Shown: positions 43,458 to 52,548 of the stretch, piece by piece
How the letters are laid out: every line of letters begins with the position of its first letter
Position numbering within the stretch: position 1 is the first letter of the stretch
Origin: Limnohabitans sp. Bal53
GTDB taxonomy: Bacteria; Pseudomonadota; Gammaproteobacteria; Burkholderiales; Burkholderiaceae_C
Reading direction: 5' to 3'
NCBI RefSeq assembly: GCF_003063355.1
Contig: NZ_NESH01000007.1
Location: 62,001 to 126,000 of the forward strand
Length of the DNA: 64,000 nt
The notes under the pieces: model-generated
What the model saw: only the letters and a program-made list of their open reading frames with translations
The model's database searches: none
What the model was told of the DNA's origin: nothing
Made by a program: the position numbers and the translations under genes

Positions 43458-43982
43458 ATGGACGACGTCAAAATTGGCCGCCGCTTCTTTCTGAAGTCCG
43501 GTGGCGCCGCTGCGGCCGTAGCTGGTTCGGTGATCATTCCCATCCGCAACGCCAGTGCTGCCACCCCGCCTGCGCCCGGTAAAACAACCCTGCCCTACCC
43601 AAAGAAGGCGGTCGGTTCGATCAAGGGGCTGCCGCTGAACCAGGCGGTGAGTTTTGCCTACCCCGACGACAGCTCGCCATGTCTGGCCATTCGAATGGGT
43701 TCGCCAGTACCCGGCGGCGTTGGTCCCAACAGCGACATCGTGGCCTACAGCTCGTACTGCACACATATGGGCTGCCCAGTGAGCTACGAGCCAGGCACCA
43801 GGACCTTCAAATGCGGTTGTCACTTCTCCATCTTCGATCCCGAAAACAGCGGTCAGATGGTGACCGGCCAGGCCACCGAAGACCTGCCGCGCATCCTGCT
43901 GGAATACGACGCCAAGACCGACAGCGTGCACGCCGTCGGTGTCGACGGTCTGATCTACGGCCGCCAGTCCAACATCCTGTAA
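43458..43982 (+). CDS. aioB: Arsenite oxidase small (Rieske) subunit
   Basis: Rieske [2Fe-2S] subunit of arsenite oxidase, 174 aa, exported with AioA. The Tat signal [20 protein letters not shown] is at the N-terminus. Cluster ligands are YCTHMGCPV (CxH, about residue 100) and [11 protein letters not shown] (CxxH, about residue 118); the extra Cys in each motif would form the disulfide seen in some Rieske proteins. A strong ribosome site AGGAGA lies 4 bp before the ATG at 43458, which is preferred to an upstream ATG in the promoter. It is 10 bp upstream of aioA. Confidence 0.95.
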   Translation: MDDVKIGRRFFLKSGGAAAAVAGSVIIPIRNASAATPPAPGKTTLPYPKKAVGSIKGLPLNQAVSFAYPDDSSPCLAIRMGSPVPGGVGPNSDIVAYSSYCTHMGCPVSYEPGTRTFKCGCHFSIFDPENSGQMVTGQATEDLPRILLEYDAKTDSVHAVGVDGLIYGRQSNIL

Positions 43983-43992
43983 GGAGAGCAGC

Positions 43993-46476
43993 ATGACCAC
44001 CCAGATCAATGACCGCATCGCGCTGCCCCCGAAGGACGCGCAAAAGACTAACATGACCTGCCACTTCTGCATCGTCGGATGTGGCTACCACGCCTACAAG
44101 TGGGACCACAACACCGAAGGCGGCCGCGCCCCGGACCAGAACGCACTGGGCCTGGACTTCCGCACCCAGCTGCCTCCCTTCGCCACCACCTTGACCCGGG
44201 CGATGACCAACACCATCACCGACAAGGGCGGCAAGAAGTGGAACATCATGATCGTTCCTGACAAGGAGTGCTCAGTGAACAGCGGCCTCTCCAGCACCCG
44301 CGGCGGCAAGATGGCCAGCTATATGTACACACACGACGGCCTAGGGCGCGAGCGCCTGAAGAATCCGCGCGTGAAACGCGGCGACCAATGGTTGGACACC
44401 AGCTGGGAACAGGCCCTGGCACTGTACGCCGGCCTGACCAAAAAGATCCTCGACACCGATGGCCCGGACGGCTTGTTCTACGACTGCTTCGACCACGGCG
44501 GTGCGGGTGGTGGATTCGAGAACACCTGGGGTACCGGCAAGCTGATGTTCAGCGCACTGAAGACCCAGATGGTGCGCATCCACAACCGACCGGCCTACAA
44601 CTCCGAGTGCCACGCCACCCGGGATATGGGCGTGGGCGAGCTGAACAACAGCTATGAAGACGCCCAGCTCGCCGACTGCATTCTGGTCACCGGCGCCAAC
44701 CCTTATGAGACCCAGACCAACTACTTCCTGAACCATTGGGTGGCCAACCTCTCCGGCTCCACGGTGGACAAAAAGAAGAAGTGGTTTCCGGGCGAGTCGG
44801 CCGCTGCAGCCAAGGTCATCATCGTGGACCCACGCCGCTCGGCCACGGTCGCCATCTGCGAGCAGGTAGCGGGCAAAGAAAACGTGCTGCACCTGGACAT
44901 CCAGCCCGGCACCGACACCGCACTGTTCAACACGCTGTTCACCTACGTGGTGCAACAGGGCTGGACCGCCAAGGAGTTCATCGCCCAACACACGAGCGGA
45001 TTTGACGATGCGGTCAAGACCAACCACATGAGCCTGGAAGACGGCGCCAAGGCCACAGGCCTGACCGTGGCCCAGATCCAGCAGGCCGCCGACTGGGCCT
45101 ACAAACCCAAGGCCAGCGGCCACCGCCCGCGCACCTTCCACCCGTACGAGAAGGGCATCATTTGGGGCAATGACAACTACGTCATCCAGAGTGCGCTGGT
45201 CAGTCTGGTGCTGGCAACCGAGAACGTCGGGCGCCGTGGCACCGGCGTGTGCCGCCTGGGCGGTCACCAGGAGGGCTACACACGCCCGCCGTATCCGGGC
45301 AAGGGCAAGATCTACCTGGACCAGGAAGTCATCAACGGCAAGGGCCTGATGTACACACTGTGGGGCACCAACCCCTACCAGACCACGCTGAATGCAGAGC
45401 AGCACCGCATGGTGCTGAGCAAGCGCGCCAAGATCGTGGACGAGGCCATGGCCCGCGCCCGTGGAGCCAGCGTTGAACAAATGGTGGAGGTGATTTACAA
45501 CGCCTGCAAGAACCAGGGCGGCATGTTCGTGGCAGCCATGAATCTCTACCCCACGCAGCTCGCTGACGACGCACACCTGCTGTTTCCGGCCACCCACCCG
45601 GGTGAAATGAACCTGACCTCCATGAACGGCGAGCGTCGCATGCGTTTGTCTGAAAAATTCATGGACCCGCCCGGTTCGGCCAAGCCCGACTGCCTGATCG
45701 CCGCCGACATCGCCAATACCTTGAAGGCGATGTACCAGAAAGACGGCAAGGCGGACATGGCCAAGCGCTTCGACGGCTTCAACTGGAAGACCGAAGAAGA
45801 CGCCTTCAACGACGGCTTCCGCCGCGCGGGCCGCCCCGGCGTGGAACCTATTGATAGCCAGGGTGGCCCCACCGGCTACCTGGCCACCTACGAACTGCTG
45901 CGCAAGGCAGGCAACAACGGCGTGCAGCTACCGATCAAGGAGGTCAAGGACGGCAAGCTGATCGGCACCGAGATGGAATACGCCGATGGCAAGTTCAGCA
46001 CCGGCGACGGCAAGGCTCAATTCAAGCCAGCGCCGTGGAACGGCCTGCCCAAGATGGTGGCGGATCAGAAGGCCAAGTACAAGTTCTGGATCAACCAGGG
46101 CCGCGCCAACGAGGTCTGGCAGACCGCCTACCACGACCAATACAACAGCTTCGTGCGCGACCGTTATCCGATGGCCTACATCGAGATGAACCCGGACGAT
46201 GCCAAGGCACTGGGTGTAGCGGCAGGTGACGTGGTCGAGATCTACAACGACTTCGGCAGCACCTACGCCATGGCCTACCCGCTCAAGGCGATCAAGCCGG
46301 GGCAGACCTTCATGCTATTCGGCTACATCAAGGGCGTGGCTGGTGACGTGGTGACCTCCTGGGTGGACCGCAACGTGGTGCCGTACTACAAGGGCACCTG
46401 GGGCGGCGTCAAGCGCGTGGGCAGCGTGGACGACTACAAGAAGTCGATCTCGTTCAAGGACCGCCGGTTCGTTTGA
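43993..46476 (+). CDS. aioA: Arsenite oxidase large molybdopterin subunit
   Basis: Catalytic subunit oxidising arsenite to arsenate in the periplasm with bis-molybdopterin guanine dinucleotide; 827 aa, the family length. The [3Fe-4S] motif is [10 protein letters not shown] (Cys 23, 26, 30) without a fourth Cys, which is a hallmark of AioA within the DMSO-reductase family. No signal peptide is present; it is expected to be carried with the Tat-exported AioB. Characteristic segments: [59 protein letters not shown]. Ribosome site AAGGAG before the ATG. Confidence 0.97.
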   Translation: MTTQINDRIALPPKDAQKTNMTCHFCIVGCGYHAYKWDHNTEGGRAPDQNALGLDFRTQLPPFATTLTRAMTNTITDKGGKKWNIMIVPDKECSVNSGLSSTRGGKMASYMYTHDGLGRERLKNPRVKRGDQWLDTSWEQALALYAGLTKKILDTDGPDGLFYDCFDHGGAGGGFENTWGTGKLMFSALKTQMVRIHNRPAYNSECHATRDMGVGELNNSYEDAQLADCILVTGANPYETQTNYFLNHWVANLSGSTVDKKKKWFPGESAAAAKVIIVDPRRSATVAICEQVAGKENVLHLDIQPGTDTALFNTLFTYVVQQGWTAKEFIAQHTSGFDDAVKTNHMSLEDGAKATGLTVAQIQQAADWAYKPKASGHRPRTFHPYEKGIIWGNDNYVIQSALVSLVLATENVGRRGTGVCRLGGHQEGYTRPPYPGKGKIYLDQEVINGKGLMYTLWGTNPYQTTLNAEQHRMVLSKRAKIVDEAMARARGASVEQMVEVIYNACKNQGGMFVAAMNLYPTQLADDAHLLFPATHPGEMNLTSMNGERRMRLSEKFMDPPGSAKPDCLIAADIANTLKAMYQKDGKADMAKRFDGFNWKTEEDAFNDGFRRAGRPGVEPIDSQGGPTGYLATYELLRKAGNNGVQLPIKEVKDGKLIGTEMEYADGKFSTGDGKAQFKPAPWNGLPKMVADQKAKYKFWINQGRANEVWQTAYHDQYNSFVRDRYPMAYIEMNPDDAKALGVAAGDVVEIYNDFGSTYAMAYPLKAIKPGQTFMLFGYIKGVAGDVVTSWVDRNVVPYYKGTWGGVKRVGSVDDYKKSISFKDRRFV

Positions 46477-46486
46477 GCGTTTGAAG

Positions 46487-46512
46487 AAAGGGTGGCTTCG
46501 GCCACCCTTTTT
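46487..46512 (+). terminator. Rho-independent terminator after aioA
   Basis: Stem AAAGGGTGGC with GCCACCCTTT around a TTCG tetraloop, followed by TTTTTG. It begins 10 bp after the aioA stop, so the downstream nitroreductase must rely on readthrough or its own promoter. Confidence 0.9.
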
Positions 46513-46538
46513 GCTGACCTAGAAGACAGGAGATCACC

Positions 46539-47177
46539 ATGCGCGCTGCTTCATCCATGCCCATGACCTGGCCCCCGCCGACCAATCCGCTGAAACGCAA
46601 TGCGTCGATTGACCACCTGGCCGAGGCCTGGATCACGTCCCGCCAGAACATTTCACCGAAACGCCTGGTGGAGCCCGGCCCCAACGTTTCGCAGCTGGAG
46701 CCGATTTTCCGCAGCGCGGCCTCCGCGCCCGACCACGGGTTGGTCCGACCTTGGCGGTTTGTCATCGTGCCGGCGGACAAACGCGCCTTGCTGGCCGAAG
46801 TCTTCGCGCTGGCGCTGGTGGACCGCGACACCGGTGCCACGCTGGAACAGATAGAGACCGCCCGCGAGAAGGCGCACCGTGCTCCGTTGCTGATGCTCGT
46901 GGTAGCCAGGCTGGGCGCCTGCGAGCCGCCCATTCCCGCGCTGGAACGCATGGTGTCGGTGGGCGCGGCCGTGCAGAACATGCTGTTGATGGCACATGGG
47001 CAGGGTTTCGGCAGCAGCCTCACCAGTGGGCAGGCGATGCAGTCCCCTCGCATGCGCCAGCTGTTTGGTCTTGATGCGGGCGAAGAAGCGGTCTGCTTTC
47101 TCAATATCGGCACCGTCTCCAAACGCAAGACCCAGAGACTGCACCCCGAAGTGAACAGCTTTGTGAGCACGCTGTGA
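46539..47177 (+). CDS. Nitroreductase-family flavoprotein of the aio cluster
   Basis: A 212-aa FMN-dependent nitroreductase fold: EPIFRSAASAPDHGLVRPWRF (FMN contact) near residue 53, AVQNMLLMAHGQGFGSSLTSG near residue 145 and FLNIGTVSKRK at the C-terminus. Such a gene follows aioBA in several arsenite oxidisers (historically aoxC), but its role is unknown. Start at 46539 has a good ribosome site (AGGAG). Separated from aioA by a terminator. Confidence 0.85.
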   Translation: MRAASSMPMTWPPPTNPLKRNASIDHLAEAWITSRQNISPKRLVEPGPNVSQLEPIFRSAASAPDHGLVRPWRFVIVPADKRALLAEVFALALVDRDTGATLEQIETAREKAHRAPLLMLVVARLGACEPPIPALERMVSVGAAVQNMLLMAHGQGFGSSLTSGQAMQSPRMRQLFGLDAGEEAVCFLNIGTVSKRKTQRLHPEVNSFVSTL

Positions 47178-47231
47178 CCTCCACGCTTTTGCAGACACAA
47201 GGTCCCTCGGTTTCCCAACTGGTGCCGTGCC

Positions 47232-48392
47232 ATGGGTGAGCCATTGCTTGCACGGGTGTTCCCCCTGATAGACCATCGCCAGTACGCCCAACAGCAGTCG
47301 GCACAGTCCTTCGCGGATCCGTTGCCGACAGGAAATGTCCAAGATCGGCTTCAACGACCCTTGCGCGATCTGCGCATCAGCGTGACCGACCGCTGCAACT
47401 TTCGTTGCGCCTACTGCATGCCCAAAGAGGTGTTTGGATCCGACTACCCCTACCTCCCCCATTCGTCGCTGCTCAGTTTCGAAGAAGTCACCCGGGTGGC
47501 TCGGCAGTTTGTCGCCCTGGGCGTCAGGAAGATCCGTTTGACCGGGGGTGAGCCGCTGTTGCGCAAAAACCTGGAAGCGCTCCTGATCCAACTGGCCGAA
47601 CTGCGTACCTCTCAGGGTGAGGCGATCGACCTGACGATGACGACCAACGGCTCCCTGCTGGCCCGCAAAGCCAAGGCGCTCAAAGCCGCAGGACTGAACC
47701 GCGTCACAGTCAGTCTGGACGCACTGGACGACCGGGTGTTCAAGCGCATGAACGATGTGGACTTTCCGGTGGCCAAGGTACTGGAAGGCATCGAAGCAGC
47801 GCAAGCCAGCGGCATCACCAATATCAAGGTCAACATGGTGGTCAAGCGCGGCGTTAACGACCACGAAGTGTTGCCGATGGCGCGCTACTTTCAGGGCACT
47901 GGCGTGGCGCTGCGCTTCATCGAATTCATGGACGTGGGCTCCACCAACGGCTGGAACATGGACGCTGTGCTGCCCAGCGAAGAAGTGGTGCGCACTATCG
48001 CCGAACACATGCCCCTGGTTCACCTCCCCGCCAGCGCTGCGGGCGAAACCGCGCAACGCTGGGGCTATGCAGGGCCAAACGGTCAATACCTTCCATCTCT
48101 GGGCGAGATCGGCGTCATCAGCAGCGTCACCCAGGCATTCTGCGGTGATTGCAATCGTGCCAGACTGTCCACTGAAGGTCGCCTGTTCACCTGCCTCTTC
48201 GCAGGACAAGGCTTCGATCTGCGCCAGCTTCTTAGAAGCGCGGCCACAGCAGAAGATGAACAACTCGCCAGGGAAATCGCCACTGTGTGGCAACGGCGTT
48301 CAGATCGCTATTCGCAACTGCGAACACCATGGGCCGAACTTCCCGACAGGGCTGCCATACCGAAGCCTGAGATGAGCTACATCGGGGGTTAA
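47232..48392 (+). CDS. moaA: GTP 3',8-cyclase MoaA
   Basis: Radical-SAM enzyme of the first step of molybdenum cofactor synthesis, 386 aa. The SAM cluster motif is [16 protein letters not shown] (CxxxCxxC, about residue 55) and the C-terminal cluster is [19 protein letters not shown] (about residue 300); [14 protein letters not shown] is the SAM-binding GGEP motif. It ends EMSYIGG, the GG tail needed for activity. The first 38 residues before the family start are unusual; the true start may be later. Its place here fits the molybdenum need of AioA. Confidence 0.93.
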   Translation: MGEPLLARVFPLIDHRQYAQQQSAQSFADPLPTGNVQDRLQRPLRDLRISVTDRCNFRCAYCMPKEVFGSDYPYLPHSSLLSFEEVTRVARQFVALGVRKIRLTGGEPLLRKNLEALLIQLAELRTSQGEAIDLTMTTNGSLLARKAKALKAAGLNRVTVSLDALDDRVFKRMNDVDFPVAKVLEGIEAAQASGITNIKVNMVVKRGVNDHEVLPMARYFQGTGVALRFIEFMDVGSTNGWNMDAVLPSEEVVRTIAEHMPLVHLPASAAGETAQRWGYAGPNGQYLPSLGEIGVISSVTQAFCGDCNRARLSTEGRLFTCLFAGQGFDLRQLLRSAATAEDEQLAREIATVWQRRSDRYSQLRTPWAELPDRAAIPKPEMSYIGG

Positions 48393-48417
48393 AGGCGAGA
48401 CCAGGAAATATTCAACC

Positions 48418-48443
48418 AAAAAAGCCCGCCGAAGCGGGCTTCA
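48418..48443 (-). terminator. Rho-independent terminator of the YnfA-like gene (bidirectional)
   Basis: Stem AAGCCCGC/GCGGGCTT with CGAA loop; on the minus strand it is followed by six T residues. It also sits 26 bp after moaA and could terminate that transcript, less strongly. Confidence 0.85.
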
Positions 48444-48460
48444 ATCCACGCAAACCAAAT

Positions 48461-48844
48461 TTATGCCCCGATCAAACCGCCGTCGTTTTTGGTGATGACG
48501 ATGGTGGCCGAGCGCGGGCGCTTGCCGGCACCGTAGCCAGCATTGGCGGGCCATTGACTTTCGTACTTTTCCGGGTTGTTCACATCGGCCAAGGCTGAAG
48601 GTCGGACACCATCCACCACCCACAGCCACGCGATGGCTGCGCCGATGTACACGCCACCATAGGCCGCGTACACCCGCCCCGTGGCCGCACCATGCAAGGT
48701 GAGCAGCCAGGCGAACAGCGCCAGACTGACCACTGCCGGCAGCAGCAACCAAACTGAGCCTCCTTGGCGCAGCCACAACCAGGGCAGATAACAACCAACG
48801 ATCTCGGCCAACGCGGTGGCGACGTAAAGCAAAAAAGTGGTCAT
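48461..48844 (-). CDS. YnfA-like (UPF0060) membrane protein with replaced C-terminus
   Basis: A 127-aa protein whose first 82 residues match the YnfA/UPF0060 small membrane family closely ([52 protein letters not shown]). Normal YnfA continues with a fourth membrane helix (about 25 residues) and ends near residue 108. Here helix 4 is missing and a 45-residue hydrophilic tail follows ([20 protein letters not shown] and on). This is a topology-changing fusion or truncation. Function unknown. Divergence with the MerR gene is only 6 bp, both on the minus strand. Confidence 0.8.
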   Translation of the reverse strand: MTTFLLYVATALAEIVGCYLPWLWLRQGGSVWLLLPAVVSLALFAWLLTLHGAATGRVYAAYGGVYIGAAIAWLWVVDGVRPSALADVNNPEKYESQWPANAGYGAGKRPRSATIVITKNDGGLIGA

Positions 48845-48850
48845 GGTCGG

Positions 48851-49288
48851 TCAGCGCGCAAGATGGGGATGGCACGCGCAGGCCTCGCCATGGGCGGCCG
48901 CCACCAATTCCTTGAGGATGCCGCAGTCTGTGCCATCGGTGTCACAACGGCCACAACTGGCCTTGAGTAGCACCAGTTGTTTCTCCAGCGCTCGCATACT
49001 CTGGAGACGTGCCCTGACTTTATCGATCTGTCCCTGGACCAGACCGTCCACATCCGGGTGCGGCTCGCCCGGCGCGTCCAGCGCAGTCAACAGTCGGCGA
49101 ATGTCAGCAAGCGGCATCTCAAGCGCTCGACAATGGCGAATGAAAGCCAGGCGTTCCAGGTGGGTTCTCGCGTAGTCGCGATAGCCGTTACCGTGGCGAG
49201 CCGGCGCGGGCAAGAGGCCTTGTTTTTCGTAGTACCGAATGGTGTCCACCTCCACACCTGTGGCATGGGCGAGTGCTTTGATGCGCAT
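48851..49288 (-). CDS. MerR-family metal regulator, CadR/PbrR-like
   Basis: A 145-aa MerR regulator. The HTH is MRIKALAHATGVEVDTIRYY; a dimerisation helix (VQGQIDKVRARLQSMRALEK) precedes a Cys-rich end, ASCGRCDTDGTDCGIL, then CACHPH. In CadR/PbrR proteins the pattern D-x-P-x-x-x-C places a key metal-binding Cys about residue 77; here it reads DAPGEPH, that is, His. The C-terminal Cys pair is retained. Start taken at 49288; an in-frame ATG nine codons earlier exists. It is divergent from the CDF pump gene with a MerR-type promoter between them. Confidence 0.85.
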   Translation of the reverse strand: MRIKALAHATGVEVDTIRYYEKQGLLPAPARHGNGYRDYARTHLERLAFIRHCRALEMPLADIRRLLTALDAPGEPHPDVDGLVQGQIDKVRARLQSMRALEKQLVLLKASCGRCDTDGTDCGILKELVAAAHGEACACHPHLAR

Positions 49289-49319
49289 GAAGTCTTCTCT
49301 GTTCAACTGGGACAAGGGC

Positions 49320-49350
49320 TTGACCCTGAAGTGGCTCCAGGGTTTTCAAT
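49320..49350 (+). promoter_or_regulatory. MerR-type promoter/operator of the CDF pump gene
   Basis: TTGACC (49320-49325) and TTCAAT (49345-49350) are spaced 19 bp, the long spacer typical of MerR-activated promoters. The dyad ACCCTG (49323) / CAGGGT (49338) lies between them, as in CadR/PbrR/ZntR operators. Confidence 0.88.
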
Positions 49351-49372
49351 ACAGCATTCTGAAGGAGTTTCC

Positions 49373-50044
49373 ATGTCTTCCAACTGTTGTGAACACGAAT
49401 GCCCCGCCCCCGGTCAAATCGTCAACCTGGCACGCTACCGCCGCGTGCTGTGGGTGGCACTCATCGTCAATGCCGCCATGTTCCTGGTCGAACTGGGCGC
49501 AGGCTTCAGGTCGGGCTCATTGTCCCTGCTCGCCGACGCCATTGATTTCGCCGGTGACGCGTTGAACTACGGCGTCTCGCTGGCGGTGCTGGCTTCGGCG
49601 CTGGCCTGGCGGGCTCGGGCGGCCGTGCTCAAAGCGCTCAGCATGATGGGCTTTGGTGTTTATGTTTTGGCCAGCGCGCTGTGGGCCGTTTGGAACGGCG
49701 GTGTGCCCGATGCGCCGACCATGGGTGTGGTGGCACTGCTGGCGCTGCTGGCCAACGTGTCGGTGGCCTGGCTGCTTTACGCTTTTCGCGAAGGCGACGC
49801 CAACATGCGCAGCGTCTGGTTGTGCTCGCGCAACGACGCCATTGGCAACGTGGCGGTGTTTCTGGCGGCATTGGGCGTCTTTGGCACCGGCACCGCCTGG
49901 CCCGACCTGTTGGTGGCAACATTGATGGCGGGCCTGGCGCTGCATGGAGGCTGGCAAGTGCTGAGGCAAGCGCGGGGTGAACTGGGGGAGCAAAAAATCA
50001 AGGCCCACGATCATGAATTGAGAAACCATGACCATGCACACTGA
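49373..50044 (+). CDS. CDF-family (cation diffusion facilitator-like) metal transporter
   Basis: A 223-aa membrane protein with six helices. It has the CDF metal-site segment SLLADAIDFAGDALNYG (DxxxD pattern on helix 2, about residue 50) and VWLCSRNDAIGNVAVFLA (helix 5, about residue 140, where NDAIGN matches the HD/ND-xxxD ligand pattern), and ends HDHELRNHDHAH. The C-terminal cytoplasmic domain of larger CDFs is absent. N-terminal CCEHECPAP adds Cys/His. It is the first gene under the MerR-type promoter, with ribosome site AAGGAG. Confidence 0.88.
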   Translation: MSSNCCEHECPAPGQIVNLARYRRVLWVALIVNAAMFLVELGAGFRSGSLSLLADAIDFAGDALNYGVSLAVLASALAWRARAAVLKALSMMGFGVYVLASALWAVWNGGVPDAPTMGVVALLALLANVSVAWLLYAFREGDANMRSVWLCSRNDAIGNVAVFLAALGVFGTGTAWPDLLVATLMAGLALHGGWQVLRQARGELGEQKIKAHDHELRNHDHAH

Positions 50045-50441
50045 ACCCACAACGTCGGTGGCTTTTGACGCACCCACCTTCGAACGTTTGCGCGGGGCGT
50101 ATCTTCGGGTTGATCGCAGGGATCTAACGCAGGCTTGGCATTTGCTCGAAGCGCTGCACGTGCTCGGGCAGACGAGGTTGGTCCCCCATGCGCAAACGCA
50201 TGGACTGATGCTCGCGCTGGCCTGGCGGACGCACAACCTGGCCGAAGTGAATGGTCAGCTAATGCGGCTGTTGCTGGTGCCTTTGGGACACTTGCTGGGC
50301 CGCCTGCCGCTGGGCAACACCGGCCGATCGAACGTCGGGGCGTTTCGGCCTATGCCGGTAGCGCCTGAGCTGCTGGCCACGATCAGGGCGTTCCAAGGGC
50401 TTGAGATGCCGCGAGTTGCGGGCGGCGGCTCCGGTCGATAG
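50028..50441 (+). CDS. DUF3703-type protein
   Basis: A 135-137 aa soluble protein: WHLLEALHVLGQTRLVPHAQTH, LALAWRTHNLAEVNGQLMRL and GRLPLGNTGRSNVGAFRPMP are the blocks I associate with the DUF3703 family that accompanies CDF and other metal-efflux genes. His residues are frequent in the first half. Starts at 50028 or 50034 and overlaps the CDF gene end by 11-17 bp. Function not known. Confidence 0.75.
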   Translation: MTMHTEPTTSVAFDAPTFERLRGAYLRVDRRDLTQAWHLLEALHVLGQTRLVPHAQTHGLMLALAWRTHNLAEVNGQLMRLLLVPLGHLLGRLPLGNTGRSNVGAFRPMPVAPELLATIRAFQGLEMPRVAGGGSGR

Positions 50442-50476
50442 TGTCCTGGCAAGCGTACCTCTACAATCAATCCTCC

Positions 50477-50815
50477 ATGCGTGCCTGTCTGTTTGCCTTG
50501 TTGTTCCTGTTCTGCTTGCCCTTGCAGTGGGCCGGTGCGACTACGGACGCGCCCTGCCTCCAAGACCCCTGTGCCGCGTTGCATGCTGGCGTGGCAGGCG
50601 CGTCGCTGCAGGCCGACCCCACGGATCAGGCCGGTGATTCCCATGCGCAGCACCCGCACTGCGTGACCTGTCATGCGGGTGCCCTTGCCCTCCTGAGCGA
50701 CCTGCCTTTTTCCTTAAGCGACACAGGTTCCCGAGCGCAAGCTCGGTCGCGCTCATGGACCGACGGTCTTTTCGTTGAGCGGCCCGAACGGCCGCAGTGG
50801 CCCACCCTGGCCTGA
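50477..50815 (+). CDS. Small exported CzcI-like protein
   Basis: A 112-aa protein with a signal peptide (MRACLFALLFLFCLPLQWAG) and a Cys/His-rich mature part (DAPCLQDPCAALH; DSHAQHPHCVTCHAG). Such small periplasmic proteins with PLQ-WA-type signal ends are encoded beside CDF and czc genes (CzcI-like). The C-terminal 40 residues are unremarkable. Likely a periplasmic metal-binding or regulatory protein; not demonstrated. Confidence 0.7.
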   Translation: MRACLFALLFLFCLPLQWAGATTDAPCLQDPCAALHAGVAGASLQADPTDQAGDSHAQHPHCVTCHAGALALLSDLPFSLSDTGSRAQARSRSWTDGLFVERPERPQWPTLA

Positions 50816-50926
50816 CCAGGGTTCGGCTTCTTTGGCGGCAGCGTTTTTTGCCGCACCTTTTCCCCGATCCCTGTGAAGCGTGCCAGCCCGTGCGGCTGGC
50901 GATGTCCGTTCTTTCAGGGTCTTTTC

Positions 50927-51433
50927 ATGTCTGCAACTCCTTGGCGGGGCCGTCCCCGCCTGGCCTGGCTCACCGCCGTGGCCATTCTTCTGGCATTCGA
51001 CCAGCTGAGCAAAGCCTGGTTTGCCAGCACCATTGCGTTGGGCACAGCGGTTGAAGTCACGTCCTGGTTCAACCTGGTCCACGTGCTCAACACCGGTGCA
51101 GCCTTCTCACTGCTGGCCGATGCTGGCGGCTGGCAGCGGGTGTTCTTCATCGTCATCGGCTTCGTGGTTGTCGTTCCCATCACCTTCTTCTGCCTTGCGC
51201 GCCAGGTGGCGCCGATCGAACGGGTGGTGGGCGCGCTGATAGTGGCTGGAGGCGGTGGCAACCTCATCGACCGCATCGCCAATGGGGCAGTGACGGACTT
51301 TCTTGACTTGCACTGGCGCAGTTTGCACTGGCCCGCCTTCAACCTGGCCGATGTGTTCATCGTGATAGCCGCAGCGGTCTGGATCTGGCTGTCCTTTCGC
51401 CCTGTTGCCTCCAGGACGGAGAGTCCAACATGA
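50927..51433 (+). CDS. lspA: Lipoprotein signal peptidase
   Basis: Aspartic signal peptidase II of 168 aa. Four membrane helices; conserved blocks are AFDQLSKAWF (first), LVHVLNTGAAFSLL, NLIDRIANGAVTDFLDL (first catalytic Asp) and FNLADVFIVIA (second catalytic Asp). A housekeeping enzyme usually found once per chromosome, so this is probably an extra, metal-island copy, as in some lead-resistance clusters. Start 50927 is chosen from the conserved N-terminus. Overlaps dsbB by 4 bp. Confidence 0.93.
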   Translation: MSATPWRGRPRLAWLTAVAILLAFDQLSKAWFASTIALGTAVEVTSWFNLVHVLNTGAAFSLLADAGGWQRVFFIVIGFVVVVPITFFCLARQVAPIERVVGALIVAGGGGNLIDRIANGAVTDFLDLHWRSLHWPAFNLADVFIVIAAAVWIWLSFRPVASRTESPT

Positions 51434-51846
51434 CCCGGTCGTGGACGCTGCTTCTGCTGGCCTGGCTGGTCGCCACCGCCGCCACCCTGGGCGCGCTGTT
51501 TCTCGGTGAAGTCATGGGCATGACACCCTGTGTGCTGTGCTGGTACCAGCGCATCTTCATGTTTCCCATCGCCATCGTTCTGGCGATCGCCTGCTTCACC
51601 GATGACCGGCGGGGCGCCATCTACGCCCTCGCCCTGGCTTGGGGTGGGCTGGCGGTGGCCGCGTACCACACCTTGCTGGTCGCGGACCTGATCCCCAAGG
51701 CCTGGGTGCCTTGCAGCGCCGGGGTGTCCTGTGCGGACCAAAAGCTCGACATCCTCAACGGCGTGCAAATCCCCTGGCTGTCTCTGGCCGCGTTCATGGC
51801 GCTGGCAATCCTCCTCATCGTCTACCTCAGAAAGTCACCCCGATGA
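51430..51846 (+). CDS. dsbB: Disulfide bond formation protein DsbB
   Basis: A 138-aa four-helix membrane protein reoxidising DsbA with quinone. Both Cys pairs are present: CVLCWYQR (about residue 34) and CSAGVSC (about residue 95). The sequence is of the compact BdbC-like type. ATGA overlaps on both sides (lspA, dsbA-like) show translational coupling in this module. Confidence 0.9.
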   Translation: MTRSWTLLLLAWLVATAATLGALFLGEVMGMTPCVLCWYQRIFMFPIAIVLAIACFTDDRRGAIYALALAWGGLAVAAYHTLLVADLIPKAWVPCSAGVSCADQKLDILNGVQIPWLSLAAFMALAILLIVYLRKSPR

Positions 51847-52547
51847 ACTCCAAAAAAATCACTGTTGTCGCTCTGGTCGCCATTGTTCTGCTGTTCTTTG
51901 TCCTGGGCATGAATATCTACCAGAAGCGGGTCCAGAATTCGCAAGCGCAAAAAGTCAGCGAGGTCGTCAACGAGACCCGCAGCCAGTCAGGCGACCAGCC
52001 GGGCGCTCAGGCGAACAACCGGTTGGTGCGCTTCCATTCCCCGGTCTTTGGTCCGCGCAACGCACCGGTCACCATCGTCGAATTCTTCGACCCTGCATGC
52101 GAGACCTGCCGGGCGTTCTATCCGATCGTCAAGGACATCTTGAAACAGTACCCGAACGATGTGCGCGTGGTGATCCGGTACGCTCCTTTCCACGGGGGTT
52201 CTGATCAGGTGGTCAAGCTGCTGGAGGCGGCCAAGCTGCAGGACAAGTACCTGCCCGTGTTGGAAATGGTTTTGGCCGCCCAGCCTCAATGGGCCGATCA
52301 CGGTAAACCCAATCTCGATTTGGCGTACCGTGCAGCGCAAGAGGCCGGTCTGGACATTGCCAAGGCTCAGGCTGACGCGCAGACCCCCGCCATCGATGCG
52401 GTGCTGAAGCAAGACATCGAAGACCTGACGGCGCTGGAAGTGACCAAGACACCGACATTTTTCGTCAACGGCCGTGGACTGCCGTCGTTTGGCGATCAAC
52501 AGCTACTGGCGCTCGTGGCCGAAGAAGTGGCCAAAGCCAGGAAGTGA
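51843..52547 (+). CDS. DsbA-like thioredoxin-fold oxidoreductase, membrane-anchored
   Basis: A 234-aa periplasmic thiol oxidoreductase: N-terminal membrane anchor (ITVVALVAIVLLFFVLGMNI), active site FFDPACETCRAFYP (CxxC, about residue 86) and cis-Pro loop EVTKTPTFFVNG (about residue 205). It is the natural partner of the preceding DsbB. The Dsb pair may introduce or repair disulfides in Cys-rich metal proteins or the SCO protein encoded next; that is inference. Confidence 0.9.
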   Translation: MNSKKITVVALVAIVLLFFVLGMNIYQKRVQNSQAQKVSEVVNETRSQSGDQPGAQANNRLVRFHSPVFGPRNAPVTIVEFFDPACETCRAFYPIVKDILKQYPNDVRVVIRYAPFHGGSDQVVKLLEAAKLQDKYLPVLEMVLAAQPQWADHGKPNLDLAYRAAQEAGLDIAKAQADAQTPAIDAVLKQDIEDLTALEVTKTPTFFVNGRGLPSFGDQQLLALVAEEVAKARK

Positions 52548-52548
52548 C

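Noticed and set aside
49316-50044. Longer frame from 48977 joined to the CDF pump
   Set aside because: The upstream part is antisense to the MerR gene; the ribosome site and family N-terminus support the ATG at 49373.
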